Assembly (NCBI RefSeq): GCF_017591425.1
Contig: NW_024467119.1
Coordinates: forward strand, 27,191,001 to 27,255,000
From: Ochotona curzoniae
Lineage: Eukaryota; Chordata; Mammalia; Lagomorpha; Ochotonidae
Reading direction: 5' to 3'
Length of the DNA stretch: 64,000 bases
The notes below the pieces were generated by a model. It searched no databases. It worked only from the letters and a program-made list of their open reading frames with translations, and was not told where the DNA came from. Positions 1 through 11,234 of the stretch are shown here, in pieces. Every line of letters starts with the position of its first letter. Positions within the stretch are counted from its first letter, which is position 1. Position numbers and translations under genes: made by a program.

Positions 1-945
1 GCAATATGAATACGAAGCATGAGAGTGCATTTAAAAACACAGTACCTGTTTAACACGCTGATTGTGATGTGTGAGGCACCTGCTTCACTAAACACATTCT
101 GTGACTGAGATTGGAGATTGCTTTTTGTATCTCACCAGTCATGCAGCAAATGTTAGCAAATGCTGGGGAATCAAAGCACATCACACGGAAGGCCTCTCTC
201 TGATGTCAGCCAATTGTGATTACCTAGCTAACAGCCTATTTGGAATTGGACTTTCAGAAATAAAACAAGTGAGCACCTCAGAATGTTTGTGGATAAGCCA
301 GTGTTTATCTGTTTAGAGTTCATATCCCTCTTCCTAGTACCTGGGTGTGAATGCAGTTCCAGCTTCTGACTTCAGATTCCTGCTGATGCCAAACCTGGGA
401 GGCAGCCAGGATGGCTCACGTGACAGGGTTCCCACAACCCATACACGAGACTTGGTTTGTGCTTGTTGCAGCGCTATGTTGTGGGCATTTGAGGTAATGG
501 ATGTGAGCGTTCTCTGCTTCTTAAATAAATAATGTCTATACGTTTGTGAAAAAAAATCCAACTAAAATGTAAGTTTACTGTGATGCACAAAATTTTGAAA
601 ACTATGCACATTGCCTGTACAACATGGTATGTTTTCCATGAACCTTCAAAGACCTCTGGTAAGGACTTGTATATTTGCAAATACGATGTATCTTATAATT
701 CTGAACACACACGTGACAGTGTTATCAGGAAGGTTAGTGTCTATGGCATTAAAATTAAAAGAAAAATAATACATTTTATTTTAACAATATTTATCTAAGA
801 ATACTATCCTTCAGACAAAGATCATGAATGATAGGCCCTAGCAAGAACTCCAAGCATGTAGTAATTTAACTCGAGGATGCATGAGTAACTATATCCCCAA
901 AAAGAAAATAAGCTGTTTATCAGAAACAATTAAATGTTAATAAAC

Positions 946-1276
946 TGGGCCAGCGCAACAGCACAGTGGTTAAAGTCCTCACCTCGTGTGTGCAGGGATC
1001 CCATATGGGCGCCAGTTCTAATCCCAGCAGCCCTGCTGCCCATCCAGCTCCCTGCCTGTGGCCTGGGAAAGCAGTCGTGGATGGCCCAAAGTCTTGGGGC
1101 TCTGCACCCACATGGGAGACTGGAAGAGTTCCTGGCTCCTGGCTTTGGATTGGCTCAGCTCCAGCCACTGCGGCCACTTGGGGAGTGAACCATTGGACAG
1201 AATATCTTCCTTTGTGTCTCTCTGCCTCTGTGTATATCTGCCTTTCTAATAAAAATAAATAACTCTTTTTTTAAAA
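946..1276 (+). mobile_element. C-SINE, intermediate age, with target-site duplication
   Basis: The head GGGCCAGCGCAACAGCACAG, the internal GGATCCCATATGGGCGCC and a tail with AATAAAAATAAAT mark a complete C-SINE. GTTAATAAAC at 936..945 is repeated at 1277..1286, defining both ends. Reading frames of 84-98 codons across it are SINE-derived, not genes. Confidence 0.93.
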
Positions 1277-1286
1277 GTTAATAAAC

Positions 1287-2404
1287 CAACAGGAAGTTTA
1301 CAAGTTGAAACACGAATTTTAAAGTTATTCCCTTTTATATAAATCAAAGGACATCCTGATGGAAAACTTTCCAATAAGAACTCACAGGAAACTTCAGTTT
1401 TCACTAGCGTGCCACATTTAGTTCTATGAATCATGACAACGTGTTACTAAATCTTCGACCTTGATTCCTTTATAGAATTGTCTGTTCTGTCATCGGCGTA
1501 TTGGGTCGGATGAAGGTAGCATATGGCAGCATATCTATTTGCAAAAGCTCAAAGTAGAATATGTATTAAAACAGTCAGGTGTGTTTCAAGGGTACATTTG
1601 AAATACTGCTTTTTATTTGCGTGAGTCTTTTCATTTATTTCAAAACTGGTGTTAAGTAATGAACATGCCTTTCATCTCAGTGCAAAATTTATTAAACTAA
1701 TTTTTCATAACTAGAATAAGAATAAACACACTATCTATTAACATGCCAAAGAAGCAAACTGAACAAGATAACTCGTTTCAGGACGTTTCAAATGGACTTC
1801 TACAACAATGATGAAAATGACTATCCCCACACTATGGCGTGCACCAGGAGTTTCTTCTATTAAAACAAGTTGGCCAAATTTCTGTGCCTTTAGATAATCT
1901 GTGAATGTATATATATATATATATTGTCTAAGTGTGAATTATTTGTCAAGAAACATTTTCAGATGACTACATTAACTAACTCACTAAGGACGTTTATGTA
2001 TTCCCTAAATTGAAAATATTTCATAATAAAAATCATTTTGCTAAGGATTGGTATTACAGCAATAAATTAAGTATGACAGAAAAAAAAAAACCCTTCCCTC
2101 ATAAATTTTACATTCTGATTTCTGAAAAAAACATGCTTTAAATAAATAAAAGATATAGTGTAAGATGTAGTGATAAGTTCCTTGGACAAAAATGAAGCAA
2201 AATAAGGCAGTAAAATTGAATGTAGACAAAGGCAATTTTTAAAATGCAAGTCCAATAAGGTTTATTGAGAAGACACTTGACTTTGAGTCCCTAACCTATT
2301 TCCATTATACCATTGCCATTGCTACAGCTGAAAGCATCTTTATTGTCTACTTACACATAGTCTTCCATTTTGAAACTCATTGACATATTCACATTTGTAT
2401 TTTA
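1287..2404. other. AT-rich unique intron
   Basis: Apart from the (TA)n run at 1907..1925 nothing recognisable was seen. The first 945 bases of the window are likewise unique intron without a supported feature. Confidence 0.6.
1907..1925. repeat. (TA)n microsatellite
   Basis: Nine TA units follow GAATG at 1908..1925, in AT-rich unique sequence. Confidence 0.9.
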
Positions 2405-2540
2405 TTCTTTGGGATGAGTATTATTTTCTACTAATGTTATATGTGAAAGCACCGAGGTGACAAATACTTAAGTGCCTTTGTTTAATATCATTCACCTGTC
2501 AGGAGGAAGCCTGGTTGTTTGTCTCCTAAATTTGCATACT
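2405..2540 (+). repeat. MIR-like fragment
   Basis: ATGAGTATTATTTTCTACTA, TGAAAGCACCGAGGTGACAA and CACCTGTCAGGAGGAAGCCT follow the MIR core order (tattattatcccca, aaactgaggcacag, cacacagctagtaag) at high divergence. Confidence 0.45.
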
Positions 2541-2884
2541 TCATGAGATGAGCGTGTTAGCGGACAAACTAAGGTGAAGGATACCAGAGAGAAAGGCAGA
2601 GCAATGGTAGGTAATTTTGTCCAATTTAATATGTTGCACCAATTAGATCTTACTTAGTTTTTAGAATGCACCTCAATCATTAAGTAGAACATTAGGCAAA
2701 GAATACATGCTTCATTAAACAGTGATTATAATAGTCAAACCCAATTTCACAGTTATTTTCATCCTGTAATCAACCATGGGTCCTTGAGTCTAACTGGATT
2801 GCCTGTCTCCATACTTCCCTTATTGGAAATTGCCCTTAAAATTTAAAATACAACTGAAATCCAATGATCATGCAGCTGTCTACC

Positions 2885-2913
2885 AATTCCTCAATTTCAG
2901 GAATTGAGGAATT
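2885..2913. repeat. Perfect 12-bp inverted repeat, 5-nt loop
   Basis: AATTCCTCAATT at 2885..2896 pairs exactly with AATTGAGGAATT at 2902..2913 around TCAGG. It lies in unique intron with no transcription-terminator context. Confidence 0.9.
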
Positions 2914-3121
2914 TCCTTCAATTTTTCCCTCTGTATGTTCTTATGTAAGTAAGTTGCTTGACTAATAACATTTTTATGTGTGCTTCTCTCTACTACTAGG
3001 TTATAAATATATCGACATGACAGAGTCAACATCTGTTTCATCCTTGCATGCCACAGAACTCCTGAACGTAAGGTTCAACCGTTATCTTCTTTTTTTTTTT
3101 TCTTGGCAATATTGTTTATTT

Positions 3122-3290
3122 CTTTTTTTTTTTTTTTTGATTACACTGCATTATGTGACACAGTTTTATAGGCACTGGAATTCCCCCAATCCCTTCCCAA
3201 ACCCTCCCCCCGTGGTGAATTCCTCTACCTTGTTGCATTACCACAGTTCAAATTCAGTTAAGATTCTTTCAACTGATATCTTCTTAAACA
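3122..3290 (-). mobile_element. L1 3' end (lagomorph), reverse
   Basis: A 16-base T run is followed by CACTGCATTATGTGACACAG, TATAGGCACTGGAATTCCCC and CCCCGTGGTGAATTCCTC. The same words occur in forward sense at 25.1 kb, and in older form at 9.3, 18.9, 32.6 and 54.5 kb, so this is a family 3' end with its poly(A) complement. Confidence 0.8.
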
Positions 3291-3579
3291 TTTTGGTTCA
3301 ATGGAAATGAAAGCAGATACGAAGAACTCCTAAAATACAGTAAGCACTTCTTTTCCCCAACTAGGCTAAGCCATAGTATGGCCAGATCACTAAACCTGGT
3401 TTTAAAATATTTGTGTCAATATTAATTTGGCATACACAGAGGAAAATAATTCAAATAACAAGAACTTACTACATTTTAAAATAACAAATCTAACAGTGGC
3501 ATTTGTGTATAAATAATGCAATGAAAGCCCATGAAAATATACTTACTTAATCCTAAAATGGTGAGTATTGGAGATATGA

Positions 3580-3895
3580 TTTTTTAGTTTATTCATTTGG
3601 AAGACGTTTTAAGTGATAGAAAGAAATAGAGGGACAGAAAGAGAGAAAAAAAAAGAGAAATAGATAAGGAGACCTTTCATCCACTCCTCTCAGTGGTTCA
3701 CTCCCCCAAATGACTGAAATGATTGAAATGGATATGGCTGGGCCAGACAAAGCCAGGAGCACAGAAATCCATTCAGGTTTCCCAAATGGGTGCAGGTGCC
3801 CAATGCTTGAACTATCTTGTGCTGCCTTTCCAGGCTCATTAGCAGAGAGCTGGATTGTACATAGTATTCTGAAAAGGATCATAGCATTGTAAGTG
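3580..3895 (-). mobile_element. Old C-SINE, degraded
   Basis: Reverse-oriented SINE blocks are visible: a pyrimidine-rich tail complement with GAGGGACAGAAAGAG, then TGGTTCACTCCCCCAAATG, AAGCCAGGAGC, a CCCAAATGGGTGCAGG variant and TTAGCAGAGAGCTGGAT. Divergence is much higher than in the young copies. Confidence 0.8.
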
Positions 3896-3984
3896 GCAGC
3901 TTAATGTGCAGTACCACAATATTAACTCCCCAGGAAGATTTGTTTTTATTAAAAGAAAATCATGAAGTCAGCATTTTGAAATAC

Positions 3985-4275
3985 TGGGTAAAGCCTCTTT
4001 CTGTGATCCCAGTATCCCATAAGAGTGCCAGTTCAATTTTTCTTCTTCTTCTTTTTTTTTTCTTCATTTTTGGAGGTTCTACTTCTGCTCCAATTCCTTG
4101 CTAAGGGCCTGAGAAGCAGCAACAGATGATCCAAGGGTTTGTCCACTACCATGTGGTTGATGTGGAAGAACATCTGGGGATATTCAGTGGCTGTGGATGG
4201 ACTATTTTTTGTCACTGTCTTGTTCTCCCCCCACACCTTCCTCTCTCTAGTGAATGAACAAATCTCGAAGTAAAA
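3985..4275 (+). mobile_element. Old C-SINE with internal CT/T-rich insertion
   Basis: CAGTATCCCATAAGAGTGCC, then TCCTTGCTAAGGGCCTGAGA and AGATGATCCAAGGGTTTG follow C-SINE order. The middle is broken by a TTCTTCTTCTT/T-rich stretch at about 4038..4065. An A-rich run at 4270..4285 may be the tail. Confidence 0.65.
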
Positions 4276-4289
4276 AAAAAAAAAAGAAT

Positions 4290-5640
4290 GAATCTTTTTT
4301 CTAAATTGAAGCAGAATGAGAAGCAAAAGTACAGTCTTCTAAACTTCCATTGGAAGAGAAGATGGAAAACTCAGCAAAAGGTAGGGATTTCTACTATATC
4401 AGTTTTCCACACTTCAACGACTTTTCATAAACCACACAACAACCTTTGACATATTTGTGTAACGAGCTTGAACTAACATCTATGGTGTAATACATACTGC
4501 ATCTATGTTAAACATTAGGACTTTCTACTATAACAGAGATTCATAATATATTTTGAAATCCCAATAGAATTGAGAAAACTTCAAAGTGTTCGGATCATTA
4601 ATTTATTCTGTGGGCCTGAAGATTCACACTATTTAAAACTTCTTTTCAAGAATTATTTTATTAGAAATCAAATTCTTATTCCAATATGTGCTTTGTCCAA
4701 TGCGAAAATTGAGACTTCATAGCAAAAACATTTAGCATAACACAGGGGACTCAGGTTTGGTGTCTATTCCTCAATGTCAAGTAGCATATGCACCTACATT
4801 TTAAAAAGCCAATTATAATTATCATAAAGATCACATTCATTGTTATGGAGAATTTCATAGTACTTACATAAGCCCTCATATGTTTCTACCTATAGTATAT
4901 TTTATTCATTGTTCTTTTAGGTTATCATTTATTGCTCTGTATTACACTTAATTAAGATTAAAAAAAACAAAATCTAAGGTAAAGACACAGATTTAACACG
5001 AATTTCCATTGCCCAAGCCACTATAATCCTATTAAATTTTTCTCAAAAAATTCTTTCATGAGATAATGTTTGAATTAAATGTGCCAGTAGTCAAAATATG
5101 AAAATAATTATGCTATATGGAAATTTAGCTAAGAGCATTTATAAATGGTTTAAATTACTCTGTTATTCAACTGTCTAGAATTTTTATGTTAATCTATAAG
5201 CAGGAAGAAAACATAAACAAAAGTAAAAAATAAGCAGATATCCTCTGATCATACCCACAATTTATTCAAGAGAAATCTATGCAAGTGCAAATTTATTGTC
5301 TGGGCTATTCTACTTCTAATGGTCATTAAAAAATAACAGCAATTTCATGACGATTGATATAAAAATCATTATAAACATGCAGGAAGTAAGTTGTTTACTG
5401 CTTTTCAGTCTGAAAATATTTGAGTTCCTACTTATCAAACTGAAATCTGACAGATTCTTCAGAATACATATATATTTGTTGAGTGACTAAAATGAATGTT
5501 ACATAAAAACTTGCAGTATTTTTTAAAGCAAATTTCTCTGCAAATGGTTAAGAGTGTGTGTTATTCAAAGCTTACATAAATTATCTATGACATGCCATAT
5601 AAAGGTATCAATCCATTAACTAGTATTTCTTGAAACTCCA
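4290..5640. other. AT-rich unique intron
   Basis: No repeat, exon or structured element recognised in this 1.35-kb stretch. Confidence 0.6.
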
Positions 5641-6390
5641 TATTTGCTTTTCCGAGGGCTAGGTAGGGGTTAGGGCTGGTTACTCTAAACAGGCTGCAGC
5701 TCCCACTGCTTTATGTGAGGACTGAATGTGTGCTGGGCAGAATCAGGCTGGACTGCAACACCCACAGTTCGAGTGGAAGACTGGGCTGGAAACAGAATTG
5801 ACCCAGTAACTGCAACCACCAGCTGATTGGGGGCAACAGACTGCTGAGCCCCTGTACTGGCAAGTACACTCAAGAATCTGGTCTGTGATCACTTCAAAGT
5901 TTTTATGGGGATCTTCCCAATGGAACTGCCAGACTCAGAACTCTAACCATGAACAGAAGTGCAGGTTCCATGGTCTGCCATGGAGTGCAAGTGCCAGAGC
6001 TGAGCCTCAGACAAAGCAGTGGAGAGCATAACCAGGTTCACATGGAGGATATGGCATGGAACCTGCAGAGGACACCTGATACCACAACAGAGGATGGAGG
6101 ACAGAACAAATCAATCAACTGCCCCAGTCATATGTTAGCAGTGAAAATCTGGGCAAACGGAGACTCTATGGTGGATTATGTCAGCCAGTGGATTCTGTAG
6201 CGATTTCTTCATGCTTGGAATGGGCGAGATTGGCAGCAATTCATAACTGCTGAATTATCACAACCACTTGAGCAGGACCCTCAGAGCATGCCCCAATTGG
6301 GGACCTGGGATGGGTGGGAGAATGGGTGGGGCTTTTCCCTTTATCTCCCCCTTTACCCCAGACACAAAAAAATTCCAATAATTTTAACAT
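5640..6390 (+). repeat. Unclassified interspersed repeat candidate (~760 bp)
   Basis: This block is GC-richer than its surroundings and ends in TTTCCCTTTATCTCCCCC, TTTACCCCAGACACAAAAAA, an A-rich edge that resembles a retroelement tail. It contains frames of 83 (plus) and 62 (minus) codons with no recognised protein similarity. It may be an internal 3'UTR segment of a pika L1 or an LTR. No terminal repeats were found by eye. Confidence 0.4.
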
Positions 6391-6779
6391 AAGAAATTAA
6401 CATAGGAAAGTATTCTAGATGTCTAATTACATCTAATCTAGAAAATAAATAAAATGAAAACTCCTTTAAGAAATGTTATGTTTTGATAAATTATCCTTTA
6501 AGGAAATATGCCATTATCATTATTATTGTGGAATCATAGGATTTTAGTGCAAAAAGACAGGTTATAGGCAATCTATACTGCCCTTATATTTTCAATTATA
6601 AACATTTTAAAACAACTTTCTTGCCCCTGGGCAACTAGTTTGTAATGAAGCCAAACTTAGATGTCAATCTTGATTTTGACATGATGCTCTATTCATTAAA
6701 TAAGATTTCCCTCCTAAGTTAGTAATCATGGTAATATCTACTCATCACTAGTCAAGTCTCACCAGATGAGACATGTACT

Positions 6780-6950
6780 ATGCTCACTAGCTATTTAATT
6801 TTCACAACATCATGTCAAGTAGGTCCTCTTAGTTTTGCTGTTATATAGATGGAATTCAAAGTTCAAATCACTTGCCTTTCACGTAACAGTTAAGATACTA
6901 GAAAAACGCTCAGCACCCAGGGATACCGACTCTAGAACCCTCGCCCTAAA
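6780..6950 (+). repeat. MIR-like fragment
   Basis: TTTAATTTTCACAACATCAT, GTCAAGTAGGTCCTCTTAGT and AAATCACTTGCCTTTCACGT recall the MIR order 'tttaatcctcacaacaaccctatgaggtagg' and 'cttgcccaaggtcac'. Confidence 0.5.
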
Positions 6951-7469
6951 TCAGGTTGTAAAGTTGCAGGCACTTTATAAATGGCATTTTGGTCCTCATG
7001 GACCAAAACAGGAATGAACTATCCACCAAGAGTGAGAACATAGGCACCATCTATCATTGACACTAATTTTTTTAATCTGCAATAATGAAAAAATATTTAA
7101 ACCAGGCTTCAAGCTAATCTGCAGGACCCATTTGGGAGACTCAAACCCTTAGCTATCTGTGACATTTTGAATATATCATACAAAGTTTTTTCCCACTGAT
7201 TAATTCATTTATATTTCCACATTTTCAGCAAACTTTAACATCAACCAGGCACTTCCATAGCCAAAGGCAAAGATCTCTGATCTAGTAAGGGTGCATTCCT
7301 GTGGAAGAAATAGACTGCAAAGGATAAGACTCATGGAAGAAAATTGCAGAACATGTTTGTGATGAATGCTGTGAACACCAACAGAAAAGTTTAAAAAAAT
7401 AAAGAAAGAAAAGAAAAATCAGGTTTGGGCTATTGGAAGTGAGGGCAAAAGGTTGGTTGATAATTCAAA

Positions 7470-8150
7470 GCAGTGATAGCCAACGGGTGGATATTAGAGC
7501 AAAGCCTGAATTAAGGAAGCAAAGTTAACCATGGCGCTGGAAAGATGAAAGAGCTTCAGCAGAACTCACAAAGTGTGATCATGACTGGGGATTTTCTGCA
7601 AGTCAGGGAGAGTGATCAAAGGCAAGAGAAGAAAGACAATGTGAGACAGATAGCTGGGGACCAGATGGTGAAGTAGCTTGAAGGTCACCGCAAAGACTCT
7701 GGCTTCTCTTCTAAGACCCACGGATGTTGCAGGGTTCTGAGTACAGGAGTAACATGATCTTATTTATGATTCAAAGAACTCACTCTGACTATGATGTTAA
7801 AAATAGAATGCAAGAACAGATGCAGGGAGATGAGCAGGCGTCCTTCTGGGATAATCCAGGTAAGACATGATAGTGACTCAGACAGAAGTGATAGAGCAGA
7901 AGCACACAGCATGTTTTTTTTTTTTTTTGAATAAGTTTTGAAGAAGGAGACCACAAGGCATTTACACTGATGGAATGAATAGGACATATGTAAGATATGA
8001 GAGCAAGGGAGGAGCCAAACACAACTCCCAAGTTTGTGGTACAAATCAGTTCAGAAGCATGGAACTGAGAAAGGCTGTGATTAGGCATACATAAGGGCAA
8101 GAAGAAGAGTTCACTCTAAGACATATTGGGTTTGACTATTAGCATATGGA
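7470..8150 (-). repeat. Ancient L2-like repeat, antisense
   Basis: GGGTTCTGAGTACAGGAGTA, ACATGATCTTATTTATGATT, AGAACTCACTCTGACTATGA, GGATAATCCAGGTAAGACAT, AACTCCCAAGTTTGTGGT and TGACTATTAGCATATG follow the reverse complement of a widespread mammalian L2-type repeat. A T-run (about 7914..7930) interrupts it. Minus-strand frames of 94 and 103 codons here are repeat-derived. Confidence 0.6.
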
Positions 8151-8874
8151 TAAAATCTGAAAACAGAAAAAAAGGGATGAGTTGTATCTCTACACACAAG
8201 AGTATTTCAAAGAAGTATGGAAATGGAATTAGAATGTTCATTTTGGTACAAAATATTAAAATCCATGCACTATGCTATTTACATTTTATCTGAACTTTCT
8301 AATCACTCTTCATTAACAGAGGCCTCAGAATATTTATGAAACAAAAACCAAGAGCTTGGTTCACAGTAAAATGACATAGTTTACAGAGAAGAAAAAAGTA
8401 CCAAAGACTGATTTGCAAGATCCTTTTCTTGCTTAATTAACACATCAGTAATTTGAGGATCAAAGGATAATCAGTAAAGGAGAATGAGAAGTGAAGAGGA
8501 GGAATAGAAAAAGCCTAAGAGATTATGTAATCTGAACAGGCTTGTCCTAGTAAGGCAAGGAATAAAAATTAACCTTTGGGCTTGGCATCATCCAGGTACT
8601 GGTGACTCTGAGCATAAGTGGAATGGTAACAGGTAGGACAAGTCAAGGTATATTCTAAGACTATATTTATTTTCAGTAGTGATCTCATTAATACATTTCC
8701 TTCAGATTTTGGGTTTATAGAAGGAAAAGTTCATACATTCGTTTCCTTGATAATCTTCAGAACTAAAAAAAAGTTACTAATCAATAGCAAAAGTGCAATA
8801 TTTTTCTGTTCAACAAATGAACAGAAACATTTATATGCAGGACATAGCTTACCTATAGTGACAACTATATAGGT
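8150..8874. other. Unique intron, A-rich on the plus strand
   Basis: Nothing firm. A weak MIR-like word appears around 8310. The smaller gaps at 6390..6780 and 6950..7470 also hold nothing recognised. Confidence 0.5.
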
Positions 8875-9090
8875 GGAGAAACAAAAGTCTTAACCAGCGC
8901 TTGTGGAAGCAGGGAGAAAGGTAACCTATTATTTTACTCCATTGTTGGGGAGAATGTAGGCTAGTACAACCACTATGGAAATCAGTATATCCCACTTACG
9001 GAATATATCCAAAGGAAGTGAAATCTTCATATAAGAAAATAACCTTCAACCCTATATTTATACAGCATATTGTACAACAGTGGATTCATG
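8875..9090 (+). mobile_element. L1 ORF2-end/3'UTR fragment, forward
   Basis: AACCAGCGCTTGTGGAAGCA, TTGGGGAGAATGTAGGCTAG, ACAACCACTATGGAAATCAG and GGAATATATCCAAAGGAAGT match the widely shared mammalian L1 3' segment ('gttggtgggaatgtaaactggtacaaccactatggaaa'). Confidence 0.8.
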
Positions 9091-9114
9091 GAAACAAGCC
9101 TTAAGTCAGAAGTG

Positions 9115-9250
9115 AGATGGTTGAGTCATCAGTAAATCAATTTTCAGTCGTCTTGGCACTCTCCATACTAACTTTCTTTAGTAGTTGTACTAACCTACAC
9201 TCACACTGTCAGAGAAGCAGCATACATTTCTCCCCACATACATGATGATT
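9115..9250 (-). mobile_element. L1 3' fragment, reverse
   Basis: CTTGGCACTCTCCATACTAA, TAGTAGTTGTACTAACCTAC, ACTCACACTGTCAGAGAAGC and ATTTCTCCCCACATAC are the reverse complement of the same L1 segment seen at 8.9 kb. The two copies stand tail to tail within about 30 bp. Confidence 0.65.
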
Positions 9251-9257
9251 GATAGTG

Positions 9258-9391
9258 TTTTTTACATTAATTCGTTTATTTAATGACACGGTTCGAAAGG
9301 GTCTGTGATTTCTCCACCAGCTCCCCAGATACTTCTTTGTCACTGATTCCCCCCATTTTATTGCAGTAGTATATACTTCAAAAACAGTCCT
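9258..9391 (-). mobile_element. L1 3' end, part 1 (split by young C-SINE)
   Basis: TTTAATGACACGGTTCGAAA, TCTGTGATTTCTCCACCAGC and TTTATTGCAGTAGTATA parallel the 3'-end family in reverse sense. It resumes after the SINE at 9739. Confidence 0.7.
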
Positions 9392-9726
9392 GGGCCCGGC
9401 GCGGTGGCGCAGTGGTTAAGGTCTTTGCCTTGCACACCCGGGATCCCATATGGGCGCCGGTTCTATCCAGGCAGCCCCATTTCCCGCTTCTCTTCCAGCT
9501 CCCTGCCTGTGGCCTGGGAAAGCAGTTGAGGATGGCCCAAAGCTTTGGGACCCTGCACCCGTGTGGGAGACCCAGAAGAGGCTCCTGGCTTTGGATCGGC
9601 ATAGCATCGGCCGTTGTGCTCACTTAGGGAGTGAATCATCGGATGGAAGATCTTCCTCTCTGTCTCTCCTCTCTGTATATCCGCCTTTCCAATAAAAAAA
9701 TAATAAAAAAAATAAATCTTTTTAAA
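9392..9726 (+). mobile_element. Young C-SINE inserted in an L1 3' end
   Basis: The element starts GGGCCCGGCGCGGTGGCGCA and has pol III A-box-like GGCGCAGTGGTTAAGG and B-box-like GGTTCTATCC. It ends in AATAAAAAAATAATA. The duplication AAAAACAGTCCT at 9380..9391 and 9727..9738 is perfect. The flanks join into one continuous L1 3'-end sequence, so the SINE is the later insertion. Confidence 0.95.
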
Positions 9727-9738
9727 AAAAACAGTCCT

Positions 9739-9965
9739 AAATCCATTATTCTGCTATTTAAGTGTATCTTAATGTTGTAGGTATGCAGAATGGCAGAGTC
9801 CAGCGTCCTATTGTCAAACTATATTTAACAGTTTCACTTGGAGTACATCTATGATATGGAGGTAGAGATGCATATTGCAATGCATCTTCATATCTTAATA
9901 TGATAGTCTATTATTTTAGTTTCTTTACATGATCATATGTACAGGCATGTTTACCTATATTTTTG
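9739..9965 (-). mobile_element. L1 3' end, part 2
   Basis: ATTCTGCTATTTAAGTGTAT, TTGTAGGTATGCAGAATGGC, AGTCCAGCGTCCTATTGTCA and AACAGTTTCACTTGGAGTAC match the copies at 18.95-19.25 and 54.6-54.8 kb word for word in several places. Confidence 0.75.
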
Positions 9966-11234
9966 TGGTCTTATAGCCTTTTAAAAAGCAGTGGACATAT
10001 CTCATCCTAAGAGGCCATTTAGGGAAGCACCCAGGGTTTTTCAGGAGGCACACGGAGTGAAAAAGGGGCAAGTGGGAACAAAGTTAGTAAGAGATTTTAC
10101 TATGATTTCACCCATTTTAGGTATGCTTAATAAAGCCCATGGACAGTATTTTTCTGTTTTTGGAAATTATTTGCTCCAATAAAGATGTACACATACTTGC
10201 CAAATGAACTTATATATACTTTTCCAATGAAGAACTATTTGTCTCAAAAAAGGAAAATAAAAAATAATAAATCTGAGAAAGTCTTGATTGAAATAATCAA
10301 CTCTTACTCAAAGGACATAGCATCAAATGTTTCTGAATTTAAGAATGTTAGAGCAAACTATGAGAGGTTATCATCTATATAGGTTTAGTGACTACTAGAC
10401 AGCATATCTAAAGACCCAAATCCTATTCTTATTTTAACTTGATTTAGGTCAGATGTCTTGTTTTAACAGCCATTGAAAGATTGTTAAAAATTTAATACTC
10501 AGCATCACACTTGCTATATGAACATAGTTTCAAAACTGCATTGAAATTCTAGGATTCATTCAATTGGGAAATAAAACTGGATGTTAGTTGTCAATATGTT
10601 GTTCCAAAGTCATTTCATGAGAAACAGGTTATGATTAAGTCTGTGAAAATGGTTGTCATATCAAATGGTTCTGAATGCTTTGAAATATGTTCAACTCTTC
10701 TGGGTAATGCTAGGAAAACTCAGGATGCAAAACCATCAACAATAGAAATCCATTGTCCTGATTTGTAAAATAGATTGCTTCTGTAGATATGCTGCCACAA
10801 CTATTGAAACCGTGGATGACGTCTATTCTTCAGTTCTATGTCAGGTCAGAATCACAGAAAGTCTGAGAAAGGATTGCTGATAGGATTTCGAGTGTTACCA
10901 ACACATAATGCCAAGACCAAAGTCAATAACTAAAGACAAGAACCAACAACACTAGGTTCTTAACCTTCATTCACAATGTTTTGATCACTCTCGTTCTCTC
11001 TTTAAGGGAGTAATTTTTTATTCCAGAATTTTACTTGAAGATTTTTTTTCCAATAGGAAGTATATATGAGCAGGCAGAATGTATCTTATTTCTATCCATA
11101 ATAGTATACCACAGCAATTAAATGTATGCTACAATTTAATTTAATAATAAGCTTCAAGGACCAGTATCTTGCAAGCCATTAAGATGCAATATAGGATGCC
11201 TGTATTCCATGTCAGAATAAAGAATTAATTTGGA
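9966..11234. other. AT-rich unique intron
   Basis: No repeat or exon recognised. Frames of 63-65 codons between 9991 and 10382 show no protein-like features. Confidence 0.55.

Noticed and set aside
7760..8100. 94- and 103-codon minus-strand frames
   Set aside because: They are the complement of an ancient L2-like repeat and include a poly-Lys stretch from a T run.
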